Positions 1-8,567 of a stretch of DNA of 64,000 bases are shown here, in pieces. The number at the start of each line of letters is the position of its first letter. The first letter of the stretch is position 1. Under the pieces are notes generated by a model that saw nothing but the letters and a program-made list of their open reading frames with translations, was not told the DNA's origin and did not search any database. Origin of the DNA: Colwellia sp. 1_MG-2023. Lineage in GTDB: Bacteria > Pseudomonadota > Gammaproteobacteria > Enterobacterales > Alteromonadaceae. The DNA is taken from contig NZ_JAUOPE010000003.1 in NCBI RefSeq assembly GCF_030546755.1, positions 62,001-126,000 on the forward strand. The letters run 5' to 3'. Both the position numbers and the translations under genes were made by a program.

Positions 1-179
1 AGCTTAATTTAAACCTGCGTCAAGTACGAGAACAAGCGGAATCTATTGCTATTCAAAAAGCCTATGCCTTGTCAGAAGGTAATATGTCCAAATGTTCAAA
101 TTTACTCGGCATCACCAGACCGACACTTTACACCTTGATTGAAAAATATGGCTTGGCGATTAATTCAGAAAAAGATTAA
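1..179 (+). CDS. prsR: PEP-CTERM-box response regulator PrsR, C-terminal fragment
   Basis: Reading from base 3, the window opens inside a frame that ends at TAA 177-179, giving about 58 residues. They form a FIS-type helix-turn-helix: an AIQKAYALSEGN helix, then GITRPTLYTLIEKYGL as the recognition helix. This tail is typical of PrsR, the NtrC-like sigma-54 activator of XrtA/PEP-CTERM loci. The receiver and AAA+ domains lie outside the window, so the assignment rests on the HTH style and on the adjacent XrtA genes. A strong hairpin follows at 199-237. The sigma-54 promoter before the PEP-CTERM gene at 47823-48620 is a likely target. Another FIS-family regulator cannot be excluded. Confidence 0.72.
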   Translation, partial: LNLNLRQVREQAESIAIQKAYALSEGNMSKCSNLLGITRPTLYTLIEKYGLAINSEKD

Positions 180-198
180 ACAAGAGTATTAAAAACCA

Positions 199-237
199 TT
201 AACAGAACAAGGAAGTAAAAATTCTTTGTTCTGTTAA
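199..237 (+). terminator. Hairpin terminator after prsR
   Basis: A 16-bp inverted repeat (199-214 with 222-237; one G-T wobble) encloses a 7-nt A-rich loop. It starts 20 bp after the prsR stop and is followed by AT-rich sequence without a clean T-run. It lies between convergent genes, so it may also serve the minus-strand gene that ends at 274. Confidence 0.65.
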
Positions 238-273
238 ATAATAACTAAATATACTAAGGAGTTTGTGGAATTA

Positions 274-978
274 TTAAACTTCTTTAGTGGCAGAAGTTAA
301 TGATATGTTTAATGATTTTTTCTTAATTAAAATATATTCTAACAGTGTATAAATAAATAAAGCTACTCCAAGCATCTCTAAAAGTTCTTCGAAAGTATAA
401 AATATTGCGTATAAAAGTCCTCTATTTCCATTTTGCTCCGCTTGCCAACCACCGAGCATTTCAAACCCTATTGCACCTAACACAAACGTACTACCCGATA
501 AAATAAATAACCACATAATCCTTTTTGGTAGTACTAATAAAAACTTAAGGTATGAAACTGCAAAGGCAATTAAAGCTAAACCATAAGGAATAACCCAGGC
601 AAAATAAAACAACCCTGTGGCATCTACTGTGTTTTTAATCGGAGTATTTAACTTTTCGTGAATAGAAGATATTTCATCAATAGATAAAAATAAAAAGATA
701 AACGATAAAATTCCCCATAAGATAAAAGGTAAGTTTTCATTTTTTTGAATACTAGTAATAAAGAGCAATAATAAACTAGCGATAATTAAAGCAATAGAAG
801 AGTAAAATGTTGGAATGTTTTTTTCAGTATTAAAATCGAATAAACCAATGATGCCAAAAACATAATCGTGATCAAAAACAAACCTAGAAACTAAGCCTAG
901 AATATTAGCGCATAGCAATATAGCAATAATACTGAGAAAGATTGTTAAGATTTTTTTTGGTGTCAAACTTATGGTCAT
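274..978 (-). CDS. Polytopic membrane protein of unknown function
   Basis: A 234-residue protein with about six hydrophobic segments (near residues 9-31, 58-76, 84-100, 122-145, 153-175 and 188-214). I do not recognise the family. Conspicuous charged residues sit in or beside the membrane segments: SIDE and IHE (D101, E102, H107, E108), GFEMLGG (E173) and FEELLEMLG (E197, E198, E201). Such a D/E/H set could bind a metal, as in intramembrane hydrolases, but that is only a suggestion. A GGAG ribosome-binding site lies 7 nt before the ATG. The gene is separated from the next minus-strand gene (1173-2210) by 194 bp, so it is probably a separate unit placed between prsR and the export operon. Confidence 0.75.
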   Translation of the reverse strand: MTISLTPKKILTIFLSIIAILLCANILGLVSRFVFDHDYVFGIIGLFDFNTEKNIPTFYSSIALIIASLLLLFITSIQKNENLPFILWGILSFIFLFLSIDEISSIHEKLNTPIKNTVDATGLFYFAWVIPYGLALIAFAVSYLKFLLVLPKRIMWLFILSGSTFVLGAIGFEMLGGWQAEQNGNRGLLYAIFYTFEELLEMLGVALFIYTLLEYILIKKKSLNISLTSATKEV

Positions 979-1172
979 ATATAGCTCCAGTTGGCGGTGA
1001 TTTCAGTATTATTATTATTTTATGAAAAGCAATGTTAGTGCTGTATGTTAGAATTTGATTCGCTTAAATGAAATTTTACACACCATATTGAAAAATAGGA
1101 TTTATGACTTGCTATCAAACCTATCTTTTATATAACCCTAAATATTTTCAAATCAACATTAACAGCGCAATG

Positions 1173-2210
1173 TTATTTTTCGATCTGTTCTTCAGCGTAT
1201 AGCTTACTTTTATGTTTCAATAATTTATCAACATAACGAGCCATTTTTACTTTTTGCTTAATGGAAGATTCAAGAATTTCTTCGACGTCTCTTAAGACTT
1301 CTTTGATGTGTTCAACATTCTCGGTTGAATTAACCACCACTTGTTGATTCGTTTTACTAGGCTCTTGACTGGCTAATTCTGAAGAATTTAAAGAGCCTGT
1401 TAATTCAATTTCCATTTCTTCAGCAACTGTCATAATAGTTTCTGAATTGATAACATCTAATTCTTCTAAAAAACCAAATAATAATAAGCGGTCAACAAAG
1501 ATATTGATTTTACGTGGTACACCTAAGGTTTTTTCGTGAATAAGCTCAAAGGCATTTTCTGAAAACAGTTCATCTTTGTCACAACCTGCTTGGTGTATAC
1601 GGTGAATAATATATTCTTTTACTTCCGCGACACTCAGTGGTTTTAAATGAGCAGAAGCGATTATACGTTGCCTAAATTGCTCCATATTCGGTGCTTGAAT
1701 AATCGGCTTTAATTCTTCTTGGCCAAGTAAAAAACTTTGAATCAACGGTTTGTTTTCTAATTGAAAATTAGACAACATGCGTAATTCTTCAACGGTTTCA
1801 GACGGTAAGTTTTGTGCTTCATCGACAATTAATAAAGCACGTTTACCTTGTTGATTCAGCTGAATAAGGAATTTTTCAATAGCTTGTAATAAGTCAGCTT
1901 TGCTGTCGCCTTTAGATTCAATATTAAATTCAGAAACAACCAGCGCTAACAATTCTTGAGGGTCAAGTTTGGTTGTTACCAACTGGGCTGCAACAATACT
2001 TTCATCACCTAATTGACTTAACAAATTACGGGCGATCGTAGTTTTACCAGTACCAATTGGGCCAGTTATAACGATAAATCCTTCACCTTGATCTAAGCCA
2101 TATTGAAGATAAGAAAGCGCGCGCTGATGATGATCAGAAGCGAAAAAGAAGCGCGGATCTGGGCTTAGTTGAAATGGCTTTTCCGTAAAACCATAATAAT
2201 TTTCATACAT
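1173..2210 (-). CDS. XrtA/PEP-CTERM system-associated ATPase (ExeA-like AAA)
   Basis: A 345-residue P-loop ATPase of the ExeA/GspA-like type found in XrtA EPS loci. The N-terminus MYENYYGFTEKPF is diagnostic. Walker A is GPIGTGKT (residues 50-57) and Walker B is LLIVDEAQ (126-133). The AAA core ends near residue 250, followed by a charged, probably helical tail to 345 that looks longer than in many relatives. It is expected to work at the inner membrane in EPS assembly or export; the exact role in this family is not established. It is the last gene of the minus-strand export operon, starting 2 bp after the stop of the outer-membrane protein gene, so translation is probably coupled. Confidence 0.9.
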   Translation of the reverse strand: MYENYYGFTEKPFQLSPDPRFFFASDHHQRALSYLQYGLDQGEGFIVITGPIGTGKTTIARNLLSQLGDESIVAAQLVTTKLDPQELLALVVSEFNIESKGDSKADLLQAIEKFLIQLNQQGKRALLIVDEAQNLPSETVEELRMLSNFQLENKPLIQSFLLGQEELKPIIQAPNMEQFRQRIIASAHLKPLSVAEVKEYIIHRIHQAGCDKDELFSENAFELIHEKTLGVPRKINIFVDRLLLFGFLEELDVINSETIMTVAEEMEIELTGSLNSSELASQEPSKTNQQVVVNSTENVEHIKEVLRDVEEILESSIKQKVKMARYVDKLLKHKSKLYAEEQIEK

Positions 2211-2212
2211 AA

Positions 2213-3808
2213 TTAAAAATCTTTTGTAATTTTGAAGGTCACTCGACCTTCTTCGTAATTAAATTCTCGTGCTTGCGAGCTTCGATTTAAATGCGCTAAG
2301 CCAAAATTTAAGTGAAGTTTACTGCTTAATGATTTTTGATAACCAATTGAAATAGCTCTATATCTATCTTGTCTATAAGTTTCAGTTTCAATGCTAAATT
2401 GGTTGTAATTATAGGTAACATTCAAATTCAGATTAGAACGACCACTGACTTTTCTCGTGATATCAAATCCTAAAGTGTCTCTTTGATCGGCTATATTCGT
2501 ATCTAAGTTTTCTATGTTTAATGAAGTTACGCTAAAGTTAAACGTTGTCCTAGGTAACGTTAAGACAGTACTCCAAGATAACGATTTATTTAAAGTGTAG
2601 GAACTACCTTCAACCAATTCGTAATCAACTAAATTAATCAGGTCAAAATTGTCAAAATTGATTTCAGTATTATCAGAGCTGAAACAATTATTTAAATCTA
2701 TGGTATCACCTCTAGGACAAAAAAAGCTCCCTAAAGGAATAACGTTGTAATTATTTCGCGAAAAGCTTTCAACAGTTTCTTGGTAACTAATGCTATTTGA
2801 AAGACGTTTATTGGCGTGAGAGAGACTTAATCCATAACTATCACCGTAAAAACGTTGTGAAAGATTTGCTTTTACCGTGGTTCTAGTCGTCGGTTGCCAA
2901 TCAATATTTGCAGCAATATATTTCTCTTGTTCTTTTCCATCAAGATCTAAAGTATTGCCAATAGGGTTGTTATAAGAGATATCGAATTGTAAGCGTGGAG
3001 AAATATTCCATCTTACCCCTATACCGTATGAGTTGGACTCTGTCGATTGACCTCGATTGAGTGAGCCTTTATTGTCTTCATCGTAATACCTTAAAAAAGG
3101 ATTAATTTTCCAGTCGGTAATCAACCCTAACTTGACCTCTCCTCGATAGAGTCTGCTCGTACTATCACCATTTTTAAGGTCATAATAATTTCCGTCAATA
3201 TCCCAAAATACGATTTTAGCTTGTCTGCCATTCTTCATTAGTACAGAAGAATAAAAACCTTTTTGATTACCAATACCATCTTCTACTTCTATTAAGCTAT
3301 ACATTAAAGAAGAATTTATTAGGAAATCACTATTATTTACATTATAAGTAAATCCACTCGAGTAGGACTCTTTGCGTATAGTGTCAGAAAATATAATATT
3401 TGCTAATGAGTTTTGTGCTTCATTTTGAACTTGGTTCTCAACTTTTGCACTACCAACTAAAGCTAAACCTTGCTCGCCCATTTTCAGTGCGAAATTGCTA
3501 CCTAGTGTATGGTAATCATCATCTAAATCATGGTCATGAGAATAAGTGGCGTAAACACTATTAGAATGAAAATCAAACGTTAAAAGTTGTGACTCATATG
3601 ATGTACTTAAATTTATACCTGTTTGGCTTACCAGACTGGAGACTTTATCAGTATCTGTTAGTTCGATGTTGTCAGAAAAAGTCTCGTCCAATAATAAACT
3701 TGGGTTGAACTGCCATTCGCCAGCACTCACAACATGTGAAAAAACTGAGGCAATGCAAAAAGTTGCTATTTTAGTCTTTTTCGCCGTATCCATAGCCATA
3801 ATAGCCAT
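2213..3808 (-). CDS. XrtA/PEP-CTERM-associated outer-membrane beta-barrel protein
   Basis: About 531 residues with a signal peptide (hydrophobic stretch IATFCIASVFSHVVSA) and then many alternating aromatic/polar strands, ending in ...GRVTFKITKDF with the C-terminal Phe typical of outer-membrane barrels. It matches the style of the PEP-CTERM-associated outer-membrane proteins that accompany XrtA export genes. The role is probably EPS passage through, or assembly at, the outer membrane. The frame has an earlier ATG at 3820, but the ATG at 3808 has an AGGA element 5 nt upstream and is preferred. The start overlaps the tyrosine kinase gene by 38 bp, so the kinase tail and this gene's start share DNA. 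Confidence 0.85.
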   Translation of the reverse strand: MAIMAMDTAKKTKIATFCIASVFSHVVSAGEWQFNPSLLLDETFSDNIELTDTDKVSSLVSQTGINLSTSYESQLLTFDFHSNSVYATYSHDHDLDDDYHTLGSNFALKMGEQGLALVGSAKVENQVQNEAQNSLANIIFSDTIRKESYSSGFTYNVNNSDFLINSSLMYSLIEVEDGIGNQKGFYSSVLMKNGRQAKIVFWDIDGNYYDLKNGDSTSRLYRGEVKLGLITDWKINPFLRYYDEDNKGSLNRGQSTESNSYGIGVRWNISPRLQFDISYNNPIGNTLDLDGKEQEKYIAANIDWQPTTRTTVKANLSQRFYGDSYGLSLSHANKRLSNSISYQETVESFSRNNYNVIPLGSFFCPRGDTIDLNNCFSSDNTEINFDNFDLINLVDYELVEGSSYTLNKSLSWSTVLTLPRTTFNFSVTSLNIENLDTNIADQRDTLGFDITRKVSGRSNLNLNVTYNYNQFSIETETYRQDRYRAISIGYQKSLSSKLHLNFGLAHLNRSSQAREFNYEEGRVTFKITKDF

Positions 3809-4652
3809 ACAAGTCCTCATGAGATTTTATTGCTTTATTTAACACAATACCAATGGCTAAATCTTCACTCAATGGTTCGGTTGCCGTCTTGATGCTATCA
3901 ATAGTCGTTTTAGACTCTTCAACCACCACTAGTGCTTGGCCTACTAAATTTGCTAATACTAAGGTTTCAGTCACACCAATCAGCGGAGGGCTATCAAAAA
4001 TAACAACACGATCTGGATAGCGATTCGCTAATTCAAAGGCTAACTTCGCCATTTTTTCACTGGCCAATAATTCATTCGATAAATGGTGAGGCTTCCCAGC
4101 TGGAATTAACTTTAGCTTTTCGATATTTGTATCGTACATAATATCGCTAACTTGTTTTTCTGAATCTAATAAATATTCAATTAAACCATCAGGCTCATCA
4201 ATTCCTAACTCTCTATTTAAGCTAGGTCTTAATACATCTGAATCGATAAGTAGTACGGTTTTATCTTGCTCTAAAGCAATACTTAACGCCAAATTAATAG
4301 AAACGAACGTTTTACCTTCATTTGGCTTGGCACTACTTACCATGATTAAATTTGGATTAGACAGCGTTTTTGCTGCAGCGCCAAAGGCATTATTGAGTAA
4401 TTTTCGTTTAATTTGGCGAAACTCATCTTTGATATTTTTTCGTTCACCATTGTTAATTAAATAACCACGTTCAGCTAAGCTTTCCTTATCTATAATGAGG
4501 GTACGATCTAAACCAGAGGTTACAACTTTCGTAGCTTCTACACTGCTAGTTTCAGCGTTGTTAGACTGAGTTGCCGCTATTTCATTTTCTACTTGATTAG
4601 ATTTGTCTTGGCTTACTTTCTGTTTAGCTAATGCTTTTTCAATAGTACTCAT
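3771..4652 (-). CDS. XrtA-associated tyrosine autokinase (BY-kinase)
   Basis: A 293-residue cytoplasmic BY-kinase, with its membrane activator encoded separately just upstream. Walker A is SSAKPNEGKT (106-115), Walker A' is LLIDSDVLRP (134-143) and Walker B is VVIFDSPP (216-223). The C-terminus carries a tyrosine cluster (Y282, Y284, Y285, Y287, Y289), the usual autophosphorylation site. By family knowledge, cycling of this tail with the chain-length protein controls polymer length and export. It sits 2 bp after the stop of the chain-length gene and overlaps the next gene. The N-terminal 70 residues are a poorly conserved Q/N/S-rich linker. Confidence 0.92.
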   Translation of the reverse strand: MSTIEKALAKQKVSQDKSNQVENEIAATQSNNAETSSVEATKVVTSGLDRTLIIDKESLAERGYLINNGERKNIKDEFRQIKRKLLNNAFGAAAKTLSNPNLIMVSSAKPNEGKTFVSINLALSIALEQDKTVLLIDSDVLRPSLNRELGIDEPDGLIEYLLDSEKQVSDIMYDTNIEKLKLIPAGKPHHLSNELLASEKMAKLAFELANRYPDRVVIFDSPPLIGVTETLVLANLVGQALVVVEESKTTIDSIKTATEPLSEDLAIGIVLNKAIKSHEDLYGYYGYGYGEKD

Positions 4653-4654
4653 AA

Positions 4655-6256
4655 TTAAAGCATTCCTTTAAATGGCGCTAAAAACTTTTCAGGATTATTT
4701 GAATATACGATAAAACAAACAAGTAAAGTAATTAGAAGTGTATTTGAAATAATAAAAATTAGTCTTTTTCTTTTATGCCATTGCTGCAAACCAAGATTTT
4801 CAGTGGCAGAAATTACCCCAAAAACAGGAATGCCCGTTTCTTTAGTTACTTGGTTTCTAGACGTGACAACCGGGTTTATTTGGCTAATCAATAAAGATAA
4901 ACCTATGCCCGCACCAAAACCTAAGAAAGTAACTCCTAAAGTAAGTAGCAATCTTTTCGGCCCTATTGGTGCTGTCGGTGTTCTAGGAGGGTCAATCACC
5001 CGAAAGTTTATATTTGATGTGTTTTTATCAGCTTGTTGAGCAATTTGAGCGGTTTCATTTCTACTTAAGAGTGCTTCATATTTTGCTTTAGTAATATTGT
5101 ACCCTCTATTAAGTGCCGTTAGTTCAGCTTCAATTTCTGGGATGATATGAATTTTATTTTCTAATAACTCTACTCGTTTACTGTAATTACTCACTCTAAC
5201 TCTTAAAGAGGCAGCTTGAGCATTCAGTTCGTTAACTCTTATTCTCATTTCTTGATAAACAGGGTTAGAATTTAAAGCACTTAAATTATTACCACTACCA
5301 TCGTTATTCTTACTTAGCGATTCATAGTAAGCGTCTAATTCCGCTTTTCTTGAATCATATAAACTCGCTAACAAACGTTGAGCTTCCGTAACATCAGGAT
5401 GTTTTTCTGTAAATCGTAATAATAAACTATCTAAGTTTGCTTCAAGTACTTTAATACGTTCATCAAAAGAAGAAGAAACAGTGGAGTTTTCACTAATAAT
5501 ATCACTGCCGTTCTGTGCATTTTGTGCACTTAAATTTAGCTGTTTTTGGGATTGAGCAATACTATTTTCGACTTCCTCTAATTCTAACTGTGCTTGGCTC
5601 AGATTTGCCTTTTCTTTTTGCAATTGATTATAGTAACCACCAGATTCATTAGGCAGAACATCACGATATTTTTGTTTGAATTCAGTTAAGCGAGCTTCAT
5701 CGGTTGTTAAACGGTTTTCATATTCTCTGATTTGTGAAAGTAGAAATTTTTGAGCACTGTCGGCATCTGTTCTATTATCGCCGAGCGTATTTTCGATAAA
5801 AACAGTCAGCACTGAATTAACAACGGCTCTTGCGACTTCTGGGTCGTGATCTTCAAACGAAATAATAAAGATATTATCTTTACGAGAGGTTCTGTTAATA
5901 ATTATATTATTTCGTAATCGAGAAATTAGCGCTTCATATTGCGCAGGTGTAGTTGCATGAACATCTAAATCTGTCATACGAGTAATACGCTCTAAATTGG
6001 TTCTATTGAGTAGCGTATTGACCATAGTCGTTATTTGACTTTCTGAATTTTGTTCAACCGTAAGCCCCTTTAATAAAGGTCCTAAAATAGATTGCGTATC
6101 AGCAAATACTCGAGCATTTGCTTCATATACGTCATCCATTTGTGATATAGCGTACCAACCTATTGGACATATTAACCAACTCATTATGATGATATAGCGG
6201 CGCTTTATCCATATAGCTTTTAAGTAATCGATTACTTGTTCAATTAAATCTTGCAT
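4655..6256 (-). CDS. XrtA system polysaccharide chain-length determinant (Wzz/GNVR family)
   Basis: A 533-residue inner-membrane protein of the polysaccharide co-polymerase type. It has an N-terminal membrane segment (about 20-37), a Wzz domain, a long periplasmic coiled coil (about 170-400, rich in Q/E/L heptads), a Pro-rich exit motif PPRTPTAPIGPKR before the second membrane segment (about 435-458), and an extra hydrophobic segment near 498-518. The GNVR-type region includes LNRGYNITKAKYEALLSR. In the family it activates the tyrosine kinase and sets chain length during Wzx/Wzy-type EPS synthesis. Gene order (export protein, this gene, kinase) supports that role. It starts with ATG 43 bp after the export gene. 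Confidence 0.92.
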   Translation of the reverse strand: MQDLIEQVIDYLKAIWIKRRYIIIMSWLICPIGWYAISQMDDVYEANARVFADTQSILGPLLKGLTVEQNSESQITTMVNTLLNRTNLERITRMTDLDVHATTPAQYEALISRLRNNIIINRTSRKDNIFIISFEDHDPEVARAVVNSVLTVFIENTLGDNRTDADSAQKFLLSQIREYENRLTTDEARLTEFKQKYRDVLPNESGGYYNQLQKEKANLSQAQLELEEVENSIAQSQKQLNLSAQNAQNGSDIISENSTVSSSFDERIKVLEANLDSLLLRFTEKHPDVTEAQRLLASLYDSRKAELDAYYESLSKNNDGSGNNLSALNSNPVYQEMRIRVNELNAQAASLRVRVSNYSKRVELLENKIHIIPEIEAELTALNRGYNITKAKYEALLSRNETAQIAQQADKNTSNINFRVIDPPRTPTAPIGPKRLLLTLGVTFLGFGAGIGLSLLISQINPVVTSRNQVTKETGIPVFGVISATENLGLQQWHKRKRLIFIISNTLLITLLVCFIVYSNNPEKFLAPFKGML

Positions 6257-6299
6257 TCCTGACCTCTATAACAGGTTAAACAATTATACATTTTTAGCC

Positions 6300-6935
6300 T
6301 TAAAACCACGTTTCAGGAATAACGATAATATCGCCAGGTAACATATCAACATTTGCATTTATTTCACCGTTGCGAATTAAATCGTCGATGTAAACTTCAT
6401 ACTGTTTTTGTTCGCCGTTTTCAATTCTAACTAAAATAGCACCATTACCATTGGCAAATTCTGTTAAGCCGCCTACTTGAATCATGACATCAAGCAAGGT
6501 CATGTTTTGAGTATAATTAATTGATCTTGGCTGTGCTGCTTCACCAACCACTCGTATTTGCTCACTAAAAGGTCCAACGAAACTATTAACCGTAACAGTA
6601 ACCACTGGATCTCTTAAATAGGTTGATAATATTTCTTCGATGGCTCTTGCTAATTCTGTGGGCGTTTTACCAGATACTTGGATATCTTCAACTAATGAGG
6701 TAGTAATCATGCCGTCTGGTCTTACGACAAAAGTGCCTGATACTTCAGGGTTACGCCAAACAAAAATATTTAATGTATCTCCCGCACCTATAAGATATTT
6801 ATAGCTATTTATATCTACTGTGTTTGATTGGTGTATTGTTGCCGGTGGAAGTGTTGGAGTACTACAACCAGCTAAAATGTACATTAAAACTAAAGAAATA
6901 GTGATTCTGACTTTATTAATTAAGTGGTTTTCCAT
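6300..6935 (-). CDS. XrtA/PEP-CTERM system EPS export lipoprotein (Wza-like)
   Basis: A 211-residue lipoprotein with lipobox ILAGC (Cys24). Residues about 45-120 form the polysaccharide export domain (IGAGDTLNIFVWRNPEVSG, VRPDGMITTSLVEDI), followed by an SLBB-type segment (VVGEAAQPRSINYTQNMTLLD). It is shorter than E. coli Wza (about 380 residues), as is normal for XrtA loci, and is expected to help form the outer-membrane export channel with the barrel protein encoded downstream. It is the first gene of the minus-strand operon; the 225 bp to the divergent sugar transferase gene at 7161 must hold both promoters, though I could not pick convincing -35/-10 pairs there. Confidence 0.92.
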   Translation of the reverse strand: MENHLINKVRITISLVLMYILAGCSTPTLPPATIHQSNTVDINSYKYLIGAGDTLNIFVWRNPEVSGTFVVRPDGMITTSLVEDIQVSGKTPTELARAIEEILSTYLRDPVVTVTVNSFVGPFSEQIRVVGEAAQPRSINYTQNMTLLDVMIQVGGLTEFANGNGAILVRIENGEQKQYEVYIDDLIRNGEINANVDMLPGDIIVIPETWF

Positions 6936-7160
6936 GGCTTCAACCTTCAGTTGTTATTGACTTAAATATTTAATAAACGAATAGATTCTATTAGATTTTT
7001 CTAATTGATGCACTTAATTTAATTACTGTTAAAAAAATATTATGTTTGTTACTATTTATCGGCGCATTTTTGCGGTTTGCTCAGCTTTAATAATTAACAT
7101 CTCTCAGTAATTATTATTTTTGTTTATTTGTGATCGTTTGTAAGGGAATCTACACTTTTT

Positions 7161-8564
7161 ATGTCTAGCCCAAAATTTCGTGACTTGTCTTCAGGAAGTA
7201 AGTCATTAGTTATTATCGAATTGTTACTTTTAGTCAGTGCTTTTTTTATTGTCTTTTACGGTAATAGCTTTTTAGGCCTCATTGAACATACGGTAATACC
7301 TTCCAATATTCTCTTTGTATATTCATTTGTGTTTGCTTTGATAATTCAATTATCATCATTGGCTCTCGGCTTATATAATTCTAAGCTTCGAGAAAGTTAC
7401 CGAGGTTTAATTAGACGAATATTGATGGCGGTTGCTATCGGTTTCTTCATCGTTTCATTGATCAATCCTTTTTATACTATTAATTCCTTACCCATTGAAT
7501 TGCTTGCCTCTGCGGGACTGACGAGTTTCTTCCTCTTAAGTATTTTCCGATATTTTACCTTGAAGTTAGATGTTTTTGGCTTAAACAAAAGAAAGGTGTT
7601 GGTATTAGGTGCTGGTGATCGAGCCTCTATTATTGAAAAACGCATGAGACGTGGCGTTGATAGACAAGGTTTCATTATGCATGGTTTTATTGTGATGGAA
7701 GGTGATGCAGATAATGGCATTGTTAATGAAAATAAAATTGAGATAGACGGCTCTTTGGTAAATTATGCGTTAGAGCATGATATTGATGAAATTGTGGTTG
7801 CCAGTGATGAACGCCGTAACAATTTACCTGTTGATGAATTATTTGCCTGTAAAATTCGTGGCGTTGAAATCACTGAAATTTTAGATTTTATTGAAAGAGA
7901 AACAGGGCAAATTGCCGTTAATTTGATTTACCCAAGTTGGGTGATTTATTCAAATGGCTTCGCTTCATCTAATCATCTGCGAAACACGTTAGATTGGGTG
8001 TTTAATGCCTGTATTGCTTTCTTCTTATTTTTAATTACCTGGCCGGTGATGTTAATTACCGCCATTCTTATAAAATTAGATGAAGGATTAAAAGCGCCTA
8101 TTTTTTATTTACAAGAAAGGGTGGGGCTTGATGGTCAAGCATTTAATATTTATAAATTTAGAAGTATGCGCATTGATGCTGAAAAAAATGGCGCGCAGAT
8201 GGCTTCGGAAAATGATGACCGAACAACAAAAATAGGTAAGTTCATTCGTAAATATCGTGTTGATGAATTACCCCAAATTTATAATGTGATGCGCGGCGAT
8301 ATGGGATTTGTTGGTCCACGTCCTGAACGTCCGCAATTTGTGCAGCAATTAATAAAAACCATTCCTTATTATAACGAGCGACATAACGTTAAACCGGGCT
8401 TAACAGGATGGGCGCAGCTTAAATACCCTTATGGATCAACGGAAGAAGACTCGTTAGAAAAATTAAAATATGATCTTTATTACATTAAGCATCGAAGCTT
8501 TATGCTTGATTTGCTTATTTTAATTCGAACCGTTGAAATCGTATTATTTGGTAAAGGGCGATAA
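7161..8564 (+). CDS. XrtA system polyprenyl-phosphate sugar phosphotransferase (initiating transferase)
   Basis: A 467-residue membrane enzyme that starts EPS repeat synthesis by moving a sugar-1-phosphate from a nucleotide sugar to undecaprenyl phosphate. It has four N-terminal membrane segments, a CoA-binding-like middle domain (KVLVLGAGDRAS), a further membrane segment near 275-300, and a C-terminal bacterial sugar transferase domain with KFRSMRIDAE, the DELPQIYNVMRGDMGFVGPR signature and the KPGLTGWAQ motif. It matches the EpsB/WbaP-like family specific to XrtA loci; the sugar cannot be read from sequence. An AAGGGA ribosome-binding site precedes the ATG. It is divergent from the export operon and heads the long plus-strand synthesis cluster. 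Confidence 0.92.
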   Translation: MSSPKFRDLSSGSKSLVIIELLLLVSAFFIVFYGNSFLGLIEHTVIPSNILFVYSFVFALIIQLSSLALGLYNSKLRESYRGLIRRILMAVAIGFFIVSLINPFYTINSLPIELLASAGLTSFFLLSIFRYFTLKLDVFGLNKRKVLVLGAGDRASIIEKRMRRGVDRQGFIMHGFIVMEGDADNGIVNENKIEIDGSLVNYALEHDIDEIVVASDERRNNLPVDELFACKIRGVEITEILDFIERETGQIAVNLIYPSWVIYSNGFASSNHLRNTLDWVFNACIAFFLFLITWPVMLITAILIKLDEGLKAPIFYLQERVGLDGQAFNIYKFRSMRIDAEKNGAQMASENDDRTTKIGKFIRKYRVDELPQIYNVMRGDMGFVGPRPERPQFVQQLIKTIPYYNERHNVKPGLTGWAQLKYPYGSTEEDSLEKLKYDLYYIKHRSFMLDLLILIRTVEIVLFGKGR

Positions 8565-8567
8565 ACA

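Noticed and set aside
253-289. Second imperfect hairpin at the end of the 274-978 gene
   Set aside because: The stem has a bulge and mismatch and partly lies in coding sequence; the hairpin at 199-237 is better.
4803-5039. Plus-strand open frame inside the chain-length gene
   Set aside because: It is the reverse-strand shadow of a well-supported Wzz-type gene.
7061-7080. Possible sigma-54 promoter (CGGCGC...TTGC) before the initiating transferase
   Set aside because: GG and GC are 9 nt apart rather than the required 10, and the -24 element is a poor match.
7139-7154. TGTAAGGGAATCTACA resembles the proposed activator site at 48759
   Set aside because: It overlaps the ribosome-binding site of the gene at 7161 and has no sigma-54 promoter downstream, so the likeness is probably chance.
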